From: Halobacillus amylolyticus
GTDB taxonomy: Bacteria > Bacillota > Bacilli > Bacillales > Halobacillaceae
Direction: 5' to 3'
Assembly (NCBI RefSeq): GCF_022921115.1
Contig: NZ_CP095075.1
Coordinates: forward strand, 4,090,098-4,154,097
DNA length: 64,000 nucleotides
Shown here: positions 8,592 through 17,418 of the stretch, in pieces
Numbering within the stretch: position 1 is the first letter of the stretch
How the letters are laid out: every line of letters starts with the position of its first letter
Translations under genes and position numbers: made by a program
The notes under the pieces: model-generated
What the model was told of the DNA's origin: nothing
Database searches by the model: none
The model's input: only the letters and a program-made list of their open reading frames with translations

Positions 8592-9734
8592 TTGATTTAT
8601 TTAGATAATAGCGCGACAACGAAACCATTACCAGAGGTACTGGAAAGTTATATGAAGGCAGCAACGACCTATTATGCTAACCCTTCTTCTATCCACCTTT
8701 TAGGAAGTGAAGCGGAAAGACTGCTTACAAAATCACGGAACATGGTGGCTGCTATAATGGGGATCGAGGCTAATGAGGTTCTGTTTACTTCTGGAGGTAC
8801 GGAAGCTAACAACTTGGCTATTAAAGGAATTGCTCTTCAGCATCAAAATAGAGGAAAGCATATGATTACAACACAGATCGAGCATCCATCGGTATTAGAA
8901 GCTTTCCGTGGGCTGGAGGACCTTGGATTTGAGGTGACCTATCTCGGTGTAGATCAGGAAGGTTACGTCGACCCTTGCGATCTCGAAAATACAATACGCG
9001 AAGATACCATCTTAGTAAGCATTATGTCAGTTAATAATGAACTTGGGACGATTCAGCCTGTTCAGGAAATCGGGAAGATAGCAAAAAAGTATCCGAAGTT
9101 GTTTTTCCACGTTGATCATGTTCAAGGACTTGGAAAAGTACCGATGAATGTTGGGCAGTCAAACATTGATTTGTGCTCAGTATCTGGACATAAAATTCAC
9201 GGGTTAAAAGGAACAGGGGCATTGTTTGTGCGCGGCAATGTAACCCTGTTTCCGTTGCTGCATGGTGGCAGTCAAGAGAATGGGAAGCGAGCTGGGACAG
9301 AGAACTTGCCAGCGGTTGTGGCCTTTGCTAAAGCACTAAGGTTAATTATGGATAAGGAACAAAATCACTTGCCAGAGTTAATTAGTCTTCAAAAATATGT
9401 TAGGCACCAGCTTAGTCAAATAGATTCATTGCTTATTAATTCTCCTGTCAATAGTGCTCCACACATCGTAAATGTTTCACTACCTGGATTTAAGCCAGAA
9501 GTAATCATTCATACACTAGCCCAGAGAGGAATTTATATTTCTACAAAATCTGCTTGCTCCTCTAAACAACCGGATGTTAGTTCAGTTTTGAAGGCTTGTC
9601 GGATAGATGCTTCCCGGACAACTTCATCGTTAAGAATTAGCTTGTCCTATCAAAATACAGTGACAGAAATTGATCAATTCATTCAAGCACTAAAAGAGGC
9701 GATTGTTCATTTAAAAACATCGATGGGGAGGTAA
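8592..9734 (+). CDS. iscS: Cysteine desulfurase paired with ThiI (NifS/IscS family)
   Basis: PLP enzyme that removes sulfur from cysteine to form a persulfide and passes it to ThiI. The PLP lysine is K201 in SGHKIHG and the catalytic cysteine is C322 in STKSACSSK; the TEANNLAIKG cofactor segment is present. The 380-residue length fits the NifS-like group. It is only 2 nt upstream of thiI, so they form an operon, like NifZ-ThiI of B. subtilis, dedicated to 4-thiouridine in tRNA. Start is TTG at 8592 after AAAGGGGTG. A TATAAT lies at 8553-8558, but no clear -35 precedes it. Confidence 0.94.
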   Translation: MIYLDNSATTKPLPEVLESYMKAATTYYANPSSIHLLGSEAERLLTKSRNMVAAIMGIEANEVLFTSGGTEANNLAIKGIALQHQNRGKHMITTQIEHPSVLEAFRGLEDLGFEVTYLGVDQEGYVDPCDLENTIREDTILVSIMSVNNELGTIQPVQEIGKIAKKYPKLFFHVDHVQGLGKVPMNVGQSNIDLCSVSGHKIHGLKGTGALFVRGNVTLFPLLHGGSQENGKRAGTENLPAVVAFAKALRLIMDKEQNHLPELISLQKYVRHQLSQIDSLLINSPVNSAPHIVNVSLPGFKPEVIIHTLAQRGIYISTKSACSSKQPDVSSVLKACRIDASRTTSSLRISLSYQNTVTEIDQFIQALKEAIVHLKTSMGR

Positions 9735-9736
9735 CT

Positions 9737-10939
9737 ATGGAATTTGATCACATTTTAATTCGCTATGGTGAATTGTTTATAAAAGGGAAAAACAGAAAGT
9801 ATTTTGAACGTAAACTACAAAGTAATTTAATCAAAAAGTTGAAGGAATTCAACAATGTTCGTGTTTCTAAAAAAAGGGACCGGATGTATGTGCTCCTAAA
9901 CGGTGAAGATCCTTATCAAGTAATGAATAAGTGTCAGCTAGTCTTTGGAATCCATACCTTAAGTTTTGCAATAAAAGTGGAGAAAGATGCAGATGTAATA
10001 AAGCAGGCAGCATTGGCTGCGTTACAAGATTCTCCTGAAGCACGAACATTTAAAGTGTCAGCTAAGCGAGCCGACAAGGAGTTCCCAATCCGCTCGCAAG
10101 ACTTGAATCAACTGATCGGCGGGTATGTACTCTCAAATACGGAAGGGATCACTGTTAACGTTCATCACCCGGATGTTGAGTTAAAGGTAGAGGTCCGAAA
10201 TGATGCTGCTTATATAACTGCACAGGATTACCCGGGTGCCGGCGGACTTCCGGTCGGGACAACTGGTAATTCACTGCTCCTTCTTTCAGGGGGGATCGAT
10301 AGCCCGGTTTCAGGATATTTGACATTGAAGCGGGGCGTGGAGCTTGAAGCCATTCATTTTCATTCTCCCCCCTATACGAGTGAACGTGCCAAGCAAAAGG
10401 TGCTGGACCTTGCGAGCGAACTTTCTAAGTACGGGAACAAAATAAAGGTCCATATTATTCCTTTTACCGCTATCCAGGAGAAAATTCACCGTGAGACACC
10501 TGAAGGGTACAGTATGACGATTATGCGCAGGATGATGATGAGAATTAGTGCGCAAATAGCTAAGCAACAAGAAATTTTATCTTTGACGACCGGGGAGAGC
10601 CTTGGTCAAGTGGCAAGTCAAACGATGGAAAGTATGAATGCCATTAATGAAGTAACGAACTTACCTATTATTCGCCCGTTAGCAGCTATGGATAAGCTTG
10701 AAATTATAGGTGTTTCAAGAAAGATTAACACGTATGATCTTTCTGTGCTTCCGTATGAAGACTGTTGCACGATTTTTGTACCGAAAGCTCCGAAAACTAA
10801 GCCAACAAGGGAAAAAGCGAGCTATTATGAGTCTACTGTCGAGTTCAGTCAGGATATTGCTGACGCCATTGAGCAATCCTATATCGTGGAAGTAAATGGT
10901 AATGAAGAAAGTAAAGACGAGTTTGAGGATTTGCTTTAA
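9737..10939 (+). CDS. thiI: tRNA 4-thiouridine synthase ThiI
   Basis: ATP-dependent sulfurtransferase that thiolates uridine 8 of tRNA and may serve thiamine biosynthesis. Domain order is an N-terminal ferredoxin-like segment, THUMP (about 60-165), then an adenylating PP-loop domain with SGGIDSP at 184-190. The protein ends at 400 residues and lacks the C-terminal rhodanese domain of the E. coli enzyme, as in other Bacilli, so the persulfide must come directly from the adjacent desulfurase. GGGGAGGT precedes the ATG. A terminator follows. Confidence 0.96.
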   Translation: MEFDHILIRYGELFIKGKNRKYFERKLQSNLIKKLKEFNNVRVSKKRDRMYVLLNGEDPYQVMNKCQLVFGIHTLSFAIKVEKDADVIKQAALAALQDSPEARTFKVSAKRADKEFPIRSQDLNQLIGGYVLSNTEGITVNVHHPDVELKVEVRNDAAYITAQDYPGAGGLPVGTTGNSLLLLSGGIDSPVSGYLTLKRGVELEAIHFHSPPYTSERAKQKVLDLASELSKYGNKIKVHIIPFTAIQEKIHRETPEGYSMTIMRRMMMRISAQIAKQQEILSLTTGESLGQVASQTMESMNAINEVTNLPIIRPLAAMDKLEIIGVSRKINTYDLSVLPYEDCCTIFVPKAPKTKPTREKASYYESTVEFSQDIADAIEQSYIVEVNGNEESKDEFEDLL

Positions 10940-10943
10940 GTGG

Positions 10944-10976
10944 AAGGCTCACGTTGCATCGCATCGTGAGCTTTTT
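10944..10976 (+). terminator. Terminator of the iscS-thiI operon
   Basis: GCTCACG (10947-10953) pairs with CGTGAGC (10965-10971), followed by TTTTT. Confidence 0.8.
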
Positions 10977-11130
10977 ACGAGGGATTGCGCTTCGTGTGTC
11001 AAATATGCAAATTTCAGCTTCAATGGTTCAAAAACGGTGTATTTTCGAGTCTATACTTGCAACACAATTTTTTACTTTTTCGGCCAAATTATGTATTGTA
11101 AAAATAGAATCAATAGGAAGGGGCAGGTAA

Positions 11131-12720
11131 ATGAAGTTATGGTATGGCGGTAAAATATATACGATGAAAACGGAGGGGGAATGGGTTGAGGCAGTTATTT
11201 CTGATGGTGGAACAATTGTAGCTACAGGACAGACTCAAGACCTTTATACTTCCTACCAAGAGTCTATCACGGAGGAAATCAATTTAAAAGGGGCCGTGAT
11301 GTACCCTGGTTTTACGGATAGTCACCTTCATATCATCGGCCACGGGGAAAGGCTTATGCGGCTTGATTTATCTTTTATGAAGTCAGCTGAAGAGGTGAAG
11401 CAAGCCTTAAGCCTTCATGCTGAACAGCTAGATAAAGGTGACTGGATCATTGGTGAAGGTTGGAATGAAAATCAGTGGGAAGATAAACGCATCATACATA
11501 AAGATGAGTTAGATGAGCTGACAAGCAACCATCCGATCGTGCTCACAAGAGTATGTCGCCATGCTTTGCTAGCCAATTCAAAAGCAATGGAGCTTGCTGG
11601 AGTGAATAGGCAGACGCCTGATCCTCAAGGTGGTGTGATCGTACGTGACGGCCAACTCGAACCAATGGGTTACTTTCATGATCAAGCACAGGATTTAATT
11701 AAGCAGGCAATGCCTGAGGTTACTCTAGAATACTTAAGAAAAGCGACAGGGCTTGCTGTTAGTGATATGCATGCTCATGGTCTGGTTGGAGGTCATAGCG
11801 AAGATCTTAATTATTACGGTGGCTTTAAAAAGACTTATGATGCCTTTACTGAGGTGATTAATGGGGATGACGTTAAGTTTCGGGCTCACCTGCTCGTGCA
11901 TAATGGAGTACTGGAGGATATGGATGAAGAGGGTTTAGGGTTTAAGAAAGGTACGGAATTTGTGGAGCTTGGCGCTGTGAAAATTTTCACTGATGGAGCA
12001 CTTGGCGGCAGAACAGCGTGGTTGGCTGATGATTATGCTGACGATGAGGGAAATCGAGGTGTGGCCATCTATACAGAGGACCAACTGAAAGAAATTGTCC
12101 TTAAGGCGCGCAAACGGAACATGCCTATCGCTGTGCATGCTATTGGAGATGCTGCAACGGAAGCGATTGCCAATGTTATTATGGAATATCCTCTCCAAAC
12201 AGGTGAAAGAGATCGGATTATTCATGCCCAAATTTTAAGCCCAGGACTGATAGATAAATTAAAGAGGCTGAATGTTATTCTTGATATCCAGCCTACTTTT
12301 GTTGCTTCAGATTTTCCTTGGGTGATGGATCGTCTTGGTCATGTTCGCTTAAAAACCTCCTATTCGTGGAAGACGCTGTTGGATGCTGGTATTGTCTGTG
12401 CCGGGGGATCTGATGCTCCAATTGAGGAAATAAACCCACTGCTTGGAATACGAGCTGCGGTAGATCGTCGTGCAAGCTACGACAATCAAGTGTACCAGAC
12501 TGAAGAACGTCTCTCCGTATATGAAGCCATTTCCTTATATACAAAGGGAAGTGCTTATGCCATTGGGAGAGAGGATTTACAAGGAATGATTGAAACAAAT
12601 TTCGTTGCTGATTTTACCATTTTGGATCGAGATTTATTCGCCCTTAAACCACATGAATTGGCAGATGCTATGGTAACGATGACGGTAGTAGATGGTGAGA
12701 TCATGTACCAACGAGTATAA
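11131..12720 (+). CDS. Amidohydrolase family protein (Amidohydro_3, YtcJ-like)
   Basis: Metal-dependent amidohydrolase of 529 residues in the YtcJ/NfdA-like group, which includes N-substituted formamide deformylases; its true substrate is unknown. Visible features are the N-terminal beta-sandwich, the first metal motif HLH (residues 65-67 in TDSHLHIIGHG), a conserved VHAIGDAA segment carrying a metal-binding His, and the late GGSDAPI segment with the catalytic Asp. There is no signal peptide. Ribosome site GGAAGGGG precedes the ATG. The gene appears monocistronic, between terminators. I give no gene symbol because the family is broad. Confidence 0.87.
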   Translation: MKLWYGGKIYTMKTEGEWVEAVISDGGTIVATGQTQDLYTSYQESITEEINLKGAVMYPGFTDSHLHIIGHGERLMRLDLSFMKSAEEVKQALSLHAEQLDKGDWIIGEGWNENQWEDKRIIHKDELDELTSNHPIVLTRVCRHALLANSKAMELAGVNRQTPDPQGGVIVRDGQLEPMGYFHDQAQDLIKQAMPEVTLEYLRKATGLAVSDMHAHGLVGGHSEDLNYYGGFKKTYDAFTEVINGDDVKFRAHLLVHNGVLEDMDEEGLGFKKGTEFVELGAVKIFTDGALGGRTAWLADDYADDEGNRGVAIYTEDQLKEIVLKARKRNMPIAVHAIGDAATEAIANVIMEYPLQTGERDRIIHAQILSPGLIDKLKRLNVILDIQPTFVASDFPWVMDRLGHVRLKTSYSWKTLLDAGIVCAGGSDAPIEEINPLLGIRAAVDRRASYDNQVYQTEERLSVYEAISLYTKGSAYAIGREDLQGMIETNFVADFTILDRDLFALKPHELADAMVTMTVVDGEIMYQRV

Positions 12721-12723
12721 GGA

Positions 12724-12748
12724 AAAGCCAGGCTTATTGCCTGGCTTT
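12724..12748. terminator. Bidirectional terminator, amidohydrolase / NAD kinase
   Basis: AAAGCCAGGC (12724-12733) and GCCTGGCTTT (12739-12748) form a perfect 10-bp stem with a 5-nt loop between converging genes. Confidence 0.82.
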
Positions 12749-12766
12749 CGCATTTGAACAGATTTT

Positions 12767-13570
12767 TTATAAAAAGGTACGCTGAACCCGTTCCCAATAG
12801 GAGTTATTTTTCAATTTCACTGTCTTTATCACTTTGTCACTTAATTTTACAGTTATGTCTTTGATGTTACGGATGGAGAAGGCTTCATTATCCATGCCGA
12901 TAATTGGGTAGTCGTTACCGTCTTGACGAACACTCAATCTCAGTGTTCGCTCAGGGCCTAAAATAAAGGACGAACCGAGTGTACGGTAGCGATTATTATT
13001 TAGTGAGGCAAGCTCGCTTACTTGAAAGCAAGGCAGTTTCGGATCGACAACAGCGCCCTTTGTCGATTTGTTATAGCCCGTGCTGCCCGTCGGAGTTGCC
13101 ACGATCAACCCATCGCCACGAAACGTTTCAAAGTAAGTATCGTCAATAAATACATCTATTACAATCGATTTAATAAGGGTGGAGCGGACGCTGCACTCGT
13201 TTAAACAACAATAGCTTGATTCATTATTCACGGTCGATTCAATGACTGGAAAACGGCGAACCTCAAGTTCGGCATTAAGCATGGAATCGACCATTTCATT
13301 GTAATTATCTAGGTTAAAGTCACAGTAAAGTCCAGCCTCATCTTTGCTCCTAATTCCAACGTACAAGCAGTCTTGGCGAAAGCCTGTTTTTCTAACTGCT
13401 TGAAGGAATGTACCGTCTCCTCCTACAGATATAATAATATTTGCATCCTTGGAATCATCAACAATGTTAAAATCATTTTCTATCGCAAGCTGATATAAGG
13501 GTGCAAGTTTTTCTTCTAACTCGTCATTTGGATGATAATAAAAATAGAGATTTCTGCGTTGATTGGACAT
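12767..13570 (-). CDS. ppnK: NAD kinase (second, YtdI/PpnKB-like)
   Basis: Phosphorylates NAD to NADP using ATP. The 267-residue protein carries GGDGTF (50-55), an NECS segment and the glycine-rich TPTGSTGYNKS stretch, all diagnostic of NAD kinases. Position between the amidohydrolase and ytxK and the 267-residue length match B. subtilis YtdI rather than YjbN, the other Bacillus paralogue; that choice is by synteny. AGGAGG precedes the ATG at 13570. Confidence 0.94.
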   Translation of the reverse strand: MSNQRRNLYFYYHPNDELEEKLAPLYQLAIENDFNIVDDSKDANIIISVGGDGTFLQAVRKTGFRQDCLYVGIRSKDEAGLYCDFNLDNYNEMVDSMLNAELEVRRFPVIESTVNNESSYCCLNECSVRSTLIKSIVIDVFIDDTYFETFRGDGLIVATPTGSTGYNKSTKGAVVDPKLPCFQVSELASLNNNRYRTLGSSFILGPERTLRLSVRQDGNDYPIIGMDNEAFSIRNIKDITVKLSDKVIKTVKLKNNSYWERVQRTFL

Positions 13571-13742
13571 TGCGAAAGCCTCCTAAGTGGGATTCATTAT
13601 GTATTTTACCACACTATAGCAGACGGATGAATAGGTGGGAATTGTGATCGGGGATTGAATGAATAGGACCAGACGAATGGATTATGTTGAAGTCCGTTCA
13701 ATTTTTCGTTATGGTTGTGAATAGAATCAAGGGCTTGACTGA

Positions 13743-13773
13743 GAACGCATGGAACGGACGCTGCAATGCGTTC
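13743..13773. repeat. 8-bp inverted repeat upstream of ytxK
   Basis: GAACGCAT (13743-13750) and ATGCGTTC (13766-13773) flank a 15-nt spacer, 40 nt before the ytxK start. A TTGACT sits just upstream (13735-13740) but no matching -10 follows at the right distance. It may be an operator or leader hairpin. Confidence 0.4.
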
Positions 13774-13813
13774 TATTCGTATGAGATGAAAGTCGGAAAC
13801 AAACAGGAGGATT

Positions 13814-14809
13814 ATGATGAAACAAGAGCAGGTAGGTAAGTTATATGAATGGATTGATGAGACAGCAACCATTGTCGAAATGGATATGAATATTACGTAC
13901 TTAGAAGCAGTTGCTGAAACGCTGGATACATTATTTAATGGGCAGCCTTTTGATGATATAAGCGAGCAATTGTCTACTAAATTGACAAACCAGTTAGTGA
14001 AAATAACTAAAGGGGAGTACGAGAAAGAAGAAATACGTAAAGCCGTACAACTTGCTATTTTAAAGGGAATGAAGGGTGCAACACAGCAACAACACCTGAT
14101 AACACCTGATTCTGTAGCCATGTTTATGGGGTATATTGCCTCAAAGTTATTTGAAGGGGAAGGGAAGCTGAAACTGTTTGACCCTGCTGCCGGTACTGGG
14201 AACTTAATAACGTCAGTAATGAACCAGCTTGAGCTGGACCTTACAGCCTACGGTAGTGAAGTGGACCATACATTAATTCAATTAGCTGTAGCCAATGCAA
14301 ATTTACAAGAGAATCCTATTGAGTTTTTCCATCAGGATAGTCTACGCCCGTTCTTAATGGAGCCGGTCGACTTTGTTTTTGGCGATCTTCCAGTGGGGTA
14401 TTATCCGGATGATGTACAAGCTAAACAATATAACCTAAAAGCTGAAGAAGATCACTCCTATGCCCATCATTTGTTTATTGAACAAGGGCTAAATTATACA
14501 AAAGCCGGAGGATATTTAATGTTTATCGTTCCAAATTTCCTCTTCGACAGTGATCAGTCTCAGTCCCTTAACGAGCATCTTAGAGAGGAAGCGCATATTG
14601 TTGGAATGCTTCAGCTGTCAGATTCGCTTTTTAAGGACGAAAAGCACGGTAAAAGTATCTTAATTTTGCAGAAGAAAGGTGAGAAAACAAAACCTCCTAA
14701 GCAAGCGCTGTTGGTAAAGCTTCCATCCTTTAAGAACCCGGATGCAATGGCAGATATTCTTGCTCAAATGAATCAGTGGTTCAGTGAATATAAAACGATG
14801 AAATTGTGA
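13814..14809 (+). CDS. ytxK: SAM-dependent methyltransferase, N6-adenine DNA methylase fold (YtxK)
   Basis: Class I SAM-dependent methyltransferase of 331 residues, resembling the HsdM catalytic domain. The SAM-binding motif is DPAAGTGN (123-130). At the position of the usual NPPY catalytic motif it has DLPVGYYP (191-198), so the canonical Asn-Pro-Pro is not conserved, and its target may not be adenine in DNA. No restriction endonuclease or specificity subunit is nearby, so it is not part of a recognisable R-M system. AGGAGG lies just before the ATG. It is immediately upstream of ackA, as in B. subtilis. Confidence 0.9.
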   Translation: MMKQEQVGKLYEWIDETATIVEMDMNITYLEAVAETLDTLFNGQPFDDISEQLSTKLTNQLVKITKGEYEKEEIRKAVQLAILKGMKGATQQQHLITPDSVAMFMGYIASKLFEGEGKLKLFDPAAGTGNLITSVMNQLELDLTAYGSEVDHTLIQLAVANANLQENPIEFFHQDSLRPFLMEPVDFVFGDLPVGYYPDDVQAKQYNLKAEEDHSYAHHLFIEQGLNYTKAGGYLMFIVPNFLFDSDQSQSLNEHLREEAHIVGMLQLSDSLFKDEKHGKSILILQKKGEKTKPPKQALLVKLPSFKNPDAMADILAQMNQWFSEYKTMKL

Positions 14810-14828
14810 GAATATAAGAAATATATCA

Positions 14829-14843
14829 AGTAAACGTTATCAT
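14829..14843 (+). promoter_or_regulatory. cre site (CcpA operator) upstream of ackA
   Basis: AGTAAACGTTATCAT matches the catabolite-responsive element TGNAARCGNWWWCAW at all positions but the first. Its centre is about 55 nt before the predicted transcription start, where CcpA activates rather than represses. B. subtilis ackA is activated by CcpA from the same place. Confidence 0.8.
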
Positions 14844-14855
14844 GTTCCTTTCACC

Positions 14856-14884
14856 TTGAAAACGAGTCATACGGGTGGTTAAAT
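14856..14884 (+). promoter_or_regulatory. ackA promoter
   Basis: TTGAAA (14856-14861) and TTAAAT (14879-14884) are separated by 17 nt. The promoter lies immediately downstream of the cre and 50 nt before the start codon. Confidence 0.6.
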
Positions 14885-14932
14885 GGTAGTGGTAGAAAGA
14901 TACGAACCTATATTTTAAGGGGATGAACAACG

Positions 14933-16120
14933 TTGAATAGTATTCTTGCGATAAATGCAGGTAGTTCTTCTTTAAAATTTCAATTGATCGAAATGCCTGA
15001 AGAAACAGTTGTAACAAAGGGTCTGATTGAACGTATTGGCCTGGAGGACGCTGTCTTTACAATAGAATTTAATGGAGAAAAGGATAAAACGGTAACAAGC
15101 ATTCCCGATCATAGTGTGGCTGTTTCATTGCTTTTAGATAAGCTTACAGGTCACGGAATTATCCAATCTCTCGATGAAATAAACGGGGTAGGACACCGTG
15201 TTGTGCATGGTGGTGAGCGCTTTAGTGAATCTGTCTTGATTACAGATGACGTCATTAAGGAGATTGAAGGTGTATCTGATCTGGCACCACTTCACAATCC
15301 TGCTAACTTGACCGGAATTCGTGCTTTTAGGGAAGTATTGCCTAATGTGCCGCATGTCGCTGTATTCGACACAGCTTTCCACCAAACGATGCCGGAACAA
15401 TCTTATTTATATAGCCTGCCTTATGAATACTACGAAGAGTATGGAATTCGTAAATACGGCTTCCATGGTACGTCACATAAGTATGTCACAGAACGTGCTT
15501 CTGAAATGCTTGGTCGTCCAGTAGAACAACTTCGCTTGCTCTCCTGCCATCTTGGGAACGGAGCAAGTATTGCAGCGATTGAAGGTGGAAAGTCGATTGA
15601 TACATCGATGGGCTTCACACCACTTGCCGGAGTGACTATGGGTACACGTTCGGGGAATATTGACCCTGCCCTCATTCCATTTATCATGGACAAGACGGGT
15701 AAATCGGCTAGTGAAGTGATGAATGTATTAAACAAAGAGAGTGGAATGCTTGCGCTTTCAGGTTTCTCAAGTGACTTACGAGATATTGAAGAAAAAGCAT
15801 CTGAAGGTGATGAGCGTGCAGAACTAGCACTGGAAGTGTTTGCTAACCGGATTCATAAATATATCGGTTCTTACGCTTCTCGTATGCACGGCATTGATGG
15901 CATTATTTTTACTGCTGGTGTCGGTGAAAATAGTACATCGATTCGCGAACGTGTGTTAAGAGGCCTAGAGTTTATGGGAGTGTACTGGGATCCTTCTCTA
16001 AATCAGGTAAGAGGCAAAGAAGCATTTGTCAATTATCCGCATTCACCTGTTAAAGTGATGGTCATTCCTACGAACGAAGAAGTTATGATTGCTCGTGACA
16101 CAGTTGAAAAAGGCTTATAA
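14933..16120 (+). CDS. ackA: Acetate kinase
   Basis: Interconverts acetyl phosphate plus ADP with acetate plus ATP, the overflow branch of carbon metabolism; phosphotransacetylase is not in this window. The 395-residue protein starts with the ASKHA phosphate-binding loop [10 protein letters not shown] and contains the [10 protein letters not shown] and HGTSHKYV signatures. The start is TTG at 14933, after AAGGGGA. CcpA activation is predicted from the upstream cre. It is separated from ytxK by only 123 nt that include its own promoter. Confidence 0.97.
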   Translation: MNSILAINAGSSSLKFQLIEMPEETVVTKGLIERIGLEDAVFTIEFNGEKDKTVTSIPDHSVAVSLLLDKLTGHGIIQSLDEINGVGHRVVHGGERFSESVLITDDVIKEIEGVSDLAPLHNPANLTGIRAFREVLPNVPHVAVFDTAFHQTMPEQSYLYSLPYEYYEEYGIRKYGFHGTSHKYVTERASEMLGRPVEQLRLLSCHLGNGASIAAIEGGKSIDTSMGFTPLAGVTMGTRSGNIDPALIPFIMDKTGKSASEVMNVLNKESGMLALSGFSSDLRDIEEKASEGDERAELALEVFANRIHKYIGSYASRMHGIDGIIFTAGVGENSTSIRERVLRGLEFMGVYWDPSLNQVRGKEAFVNYPHSPVKVMVIPTNEEVMIARDTVEKGL

Positions 16121-16163
16121 GGCTTGATATGATGGGGTTTTGGTTATCTAAATAATTAAAAAA

Positions 16164-16191
16164 TTGGTTAATACAGTGTCTTATTAACCAA
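16164..16191. terminator. Hairpin downstream of ackA
   Basis: TTGGTTAATA (16164-16173) and TATTAACCAA (16182-16191) form a perfect 10-bp, AT-rich stem with an 8-nt loop. No T run follows, so it may be a weak terminator or 3' stabiliser. The rest of 16121-16325 holds no gene I can support. Confidence 0.5.
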
Positions 16192-16325
16192 GACAAACTT
16201 TCTGAGTGATTCTGTTCTTATGTAATTAAATTGCATAAGAAGGGGGTCGCTCATTTTTTATGCCTAGACCACAAGACCGAAAAACAAAAAGGTATCAACG
16301 GAAGAAGAAATAGTAACCTAGATGA

Positions 16326-16892
16326 TGCAAGAAACCTGGGAACCTCTCTATTCGAGGAGTCAAAGGATCGATCCCTTTAATTTTTGCATCTCTTACCCTG
16401 GGAATTTCCACAGCGGCCTTTTGGACATTTTCCAGATCTTTTATTGAAGTGGCTGGTGATTATAGTGATTGGCAGCTTTCTGGATTTTGGGTCATTATAG
16501 GACTATTTGGTGTGCTAGGAGGGTTTTCAGGTTCTTTAGTTGAAAAAAGGAGACTGTCTTTAGCTTATAAGTTAGGGAGTTTGTTGATTGCTTCAGCTTC
16601 GATCATTCTATCTTTTTCACCTGGGAACTTGTTAATGACTTACCTATCGGCTGGACTCTTCGGTTGCTCCTATATATTTTTAACCGGAGTTCTTCTTGTC
16701 TGGGGAAGCCGTGTATTTATTACGAATGCATCATTAGGTATTGGCGTTCCATTTTTACTTTTGGCGGTGGGGCAAGTCATAGGTTCGTTAGTCGCTGGAT
16801 TGTTTATTGGAATATGGGGCTATGTTACTTCTTTTATACTTTATGGATTAGTTGGTATGGTGGCTACCCTTATAGCTCCAAAAAAGAGTTAG
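16326..16892 (+). pseudogene. 5'-truncated MFS transporter (C-terminal half only)
   Basis: The open frame from the stop just before 16326 encodes about 188 residues that read as the second half of a major facilitator permease, with roughly six hydrophobic helices starting near GSIPLIFASLTLGIST. It resembles the YbfB/MFS_4-type branch. No start codon with a ribosome site lies at the front; a GTG at 16449 is internal to a helix-rich region. The N-terminal six helices are missing and no remnant of them is visible upstream. A truncated pseudogene is the simplest reading. Confidence 0.75.
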
Positions 16893-17179
16893 AAAGATAG
16901 TGGTTTGATATCCTATGAAACAAGAAAGTGATTAGGAACACACAATAAAACAAGAATACCATGTATTTCTGTTAAATAATCTTGATATCGAGTCTTGAAG
17001 ATCAGCGCGATTGCTAAGTAGTGAATTGTGATCTTTCTTCATATATGAGCCATTTAATTGAATAAAGCTAACATTAAGCACAAAAAAATTAAACGCAATC
17101 CTATTTTGCATCAAAGTGATACGGTAAAGTATATCCTTAATAAACATATTACATGTGAATTAGAGGGGAGAGGATTTTT

Positions 17180-17269
17180 GTGCTTAATTACGATAACCGG
17201 AAACCTGTATCCGTGCAAAATATAGAGAGTGGGGAAGTTTCTTTTAAAACGTATTTTAATTATATATAA
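17180..17269 (+). pseudogene. 29-codon remnant, N-terminus of an 'N-acetylglutamate synthase'-annotated small protein
   Basis: A GTG at 17180 has a strong ribosome site (GAGGGGAGAGG) at proper spacing and opens a 29-codon frame beginning MLNYDNRKPVSVQNIESGEV. From memory this resembles the first third of a widespread roughly 110-residue Firmicute protein often auto-annotated as n-acetylglutamate synthase. Here it stops at a TAA at 17267, with no continuation in any frame that I can see. The intact translation signal with a lost body suggests deletion. It could alternatively be a real short peptide gene. Confidence 0.45.
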
Positions 17270-17273
17270 GCGG

Positions 17274-17320
17274 GGAACATCCTTTGAAAAGTGCATCTAG
17301 CAGTGTTCCTTCTTTTTTTG
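17274..17320 (+). terminator. Terminator-like hairpin before the EcsC-family gene
   Basis: GGAACA (17274-17279) pairs with TGTTCC (17304-17309), followed by TTCTTTTTTT. The 24-nt loop contains a smaller TGC/GCA pairing. It is likely the old terminator of the truncated gene just upstream. Confidence 0.55.
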
Positions 17321-17418
17321 TACAAAATGGACCTTTATATGTCTGCTCCAGTTTGATTTTCCTTTTCAGTCCATTCAAGCTACAATTAAGGTAAAGAGCT
17401 ATTGAAGGAGTGGTGTTT

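Noticed and set aside
10896..11153. 85-codon frame between thiI and the amidohydrolase
   Set aside because: It begins inside thiI, crosses its terminator and overlaps the next start; no family features.
13606..14121. 171-codon minus-strand frame over ytxK
   Set aside because: It overlaps the well-supported ytxK start and promoter region, has no family features and no good ribosome site.
13814..14809. YtxK as part of a restriction-modification system
   Set aside because: No endonuclease or specificity gene nearby, and the NPPY motif is not conserved; the locus is syntenic housekeeping.
16260..16313. 17-codon Lys/Arg-rich frame (MPRPQDRKTKRYQRKKK)
   Set aside because: The AAGGGGG upstream is too far from the ATG, and no homologue is known to me; not enough to call a gene.
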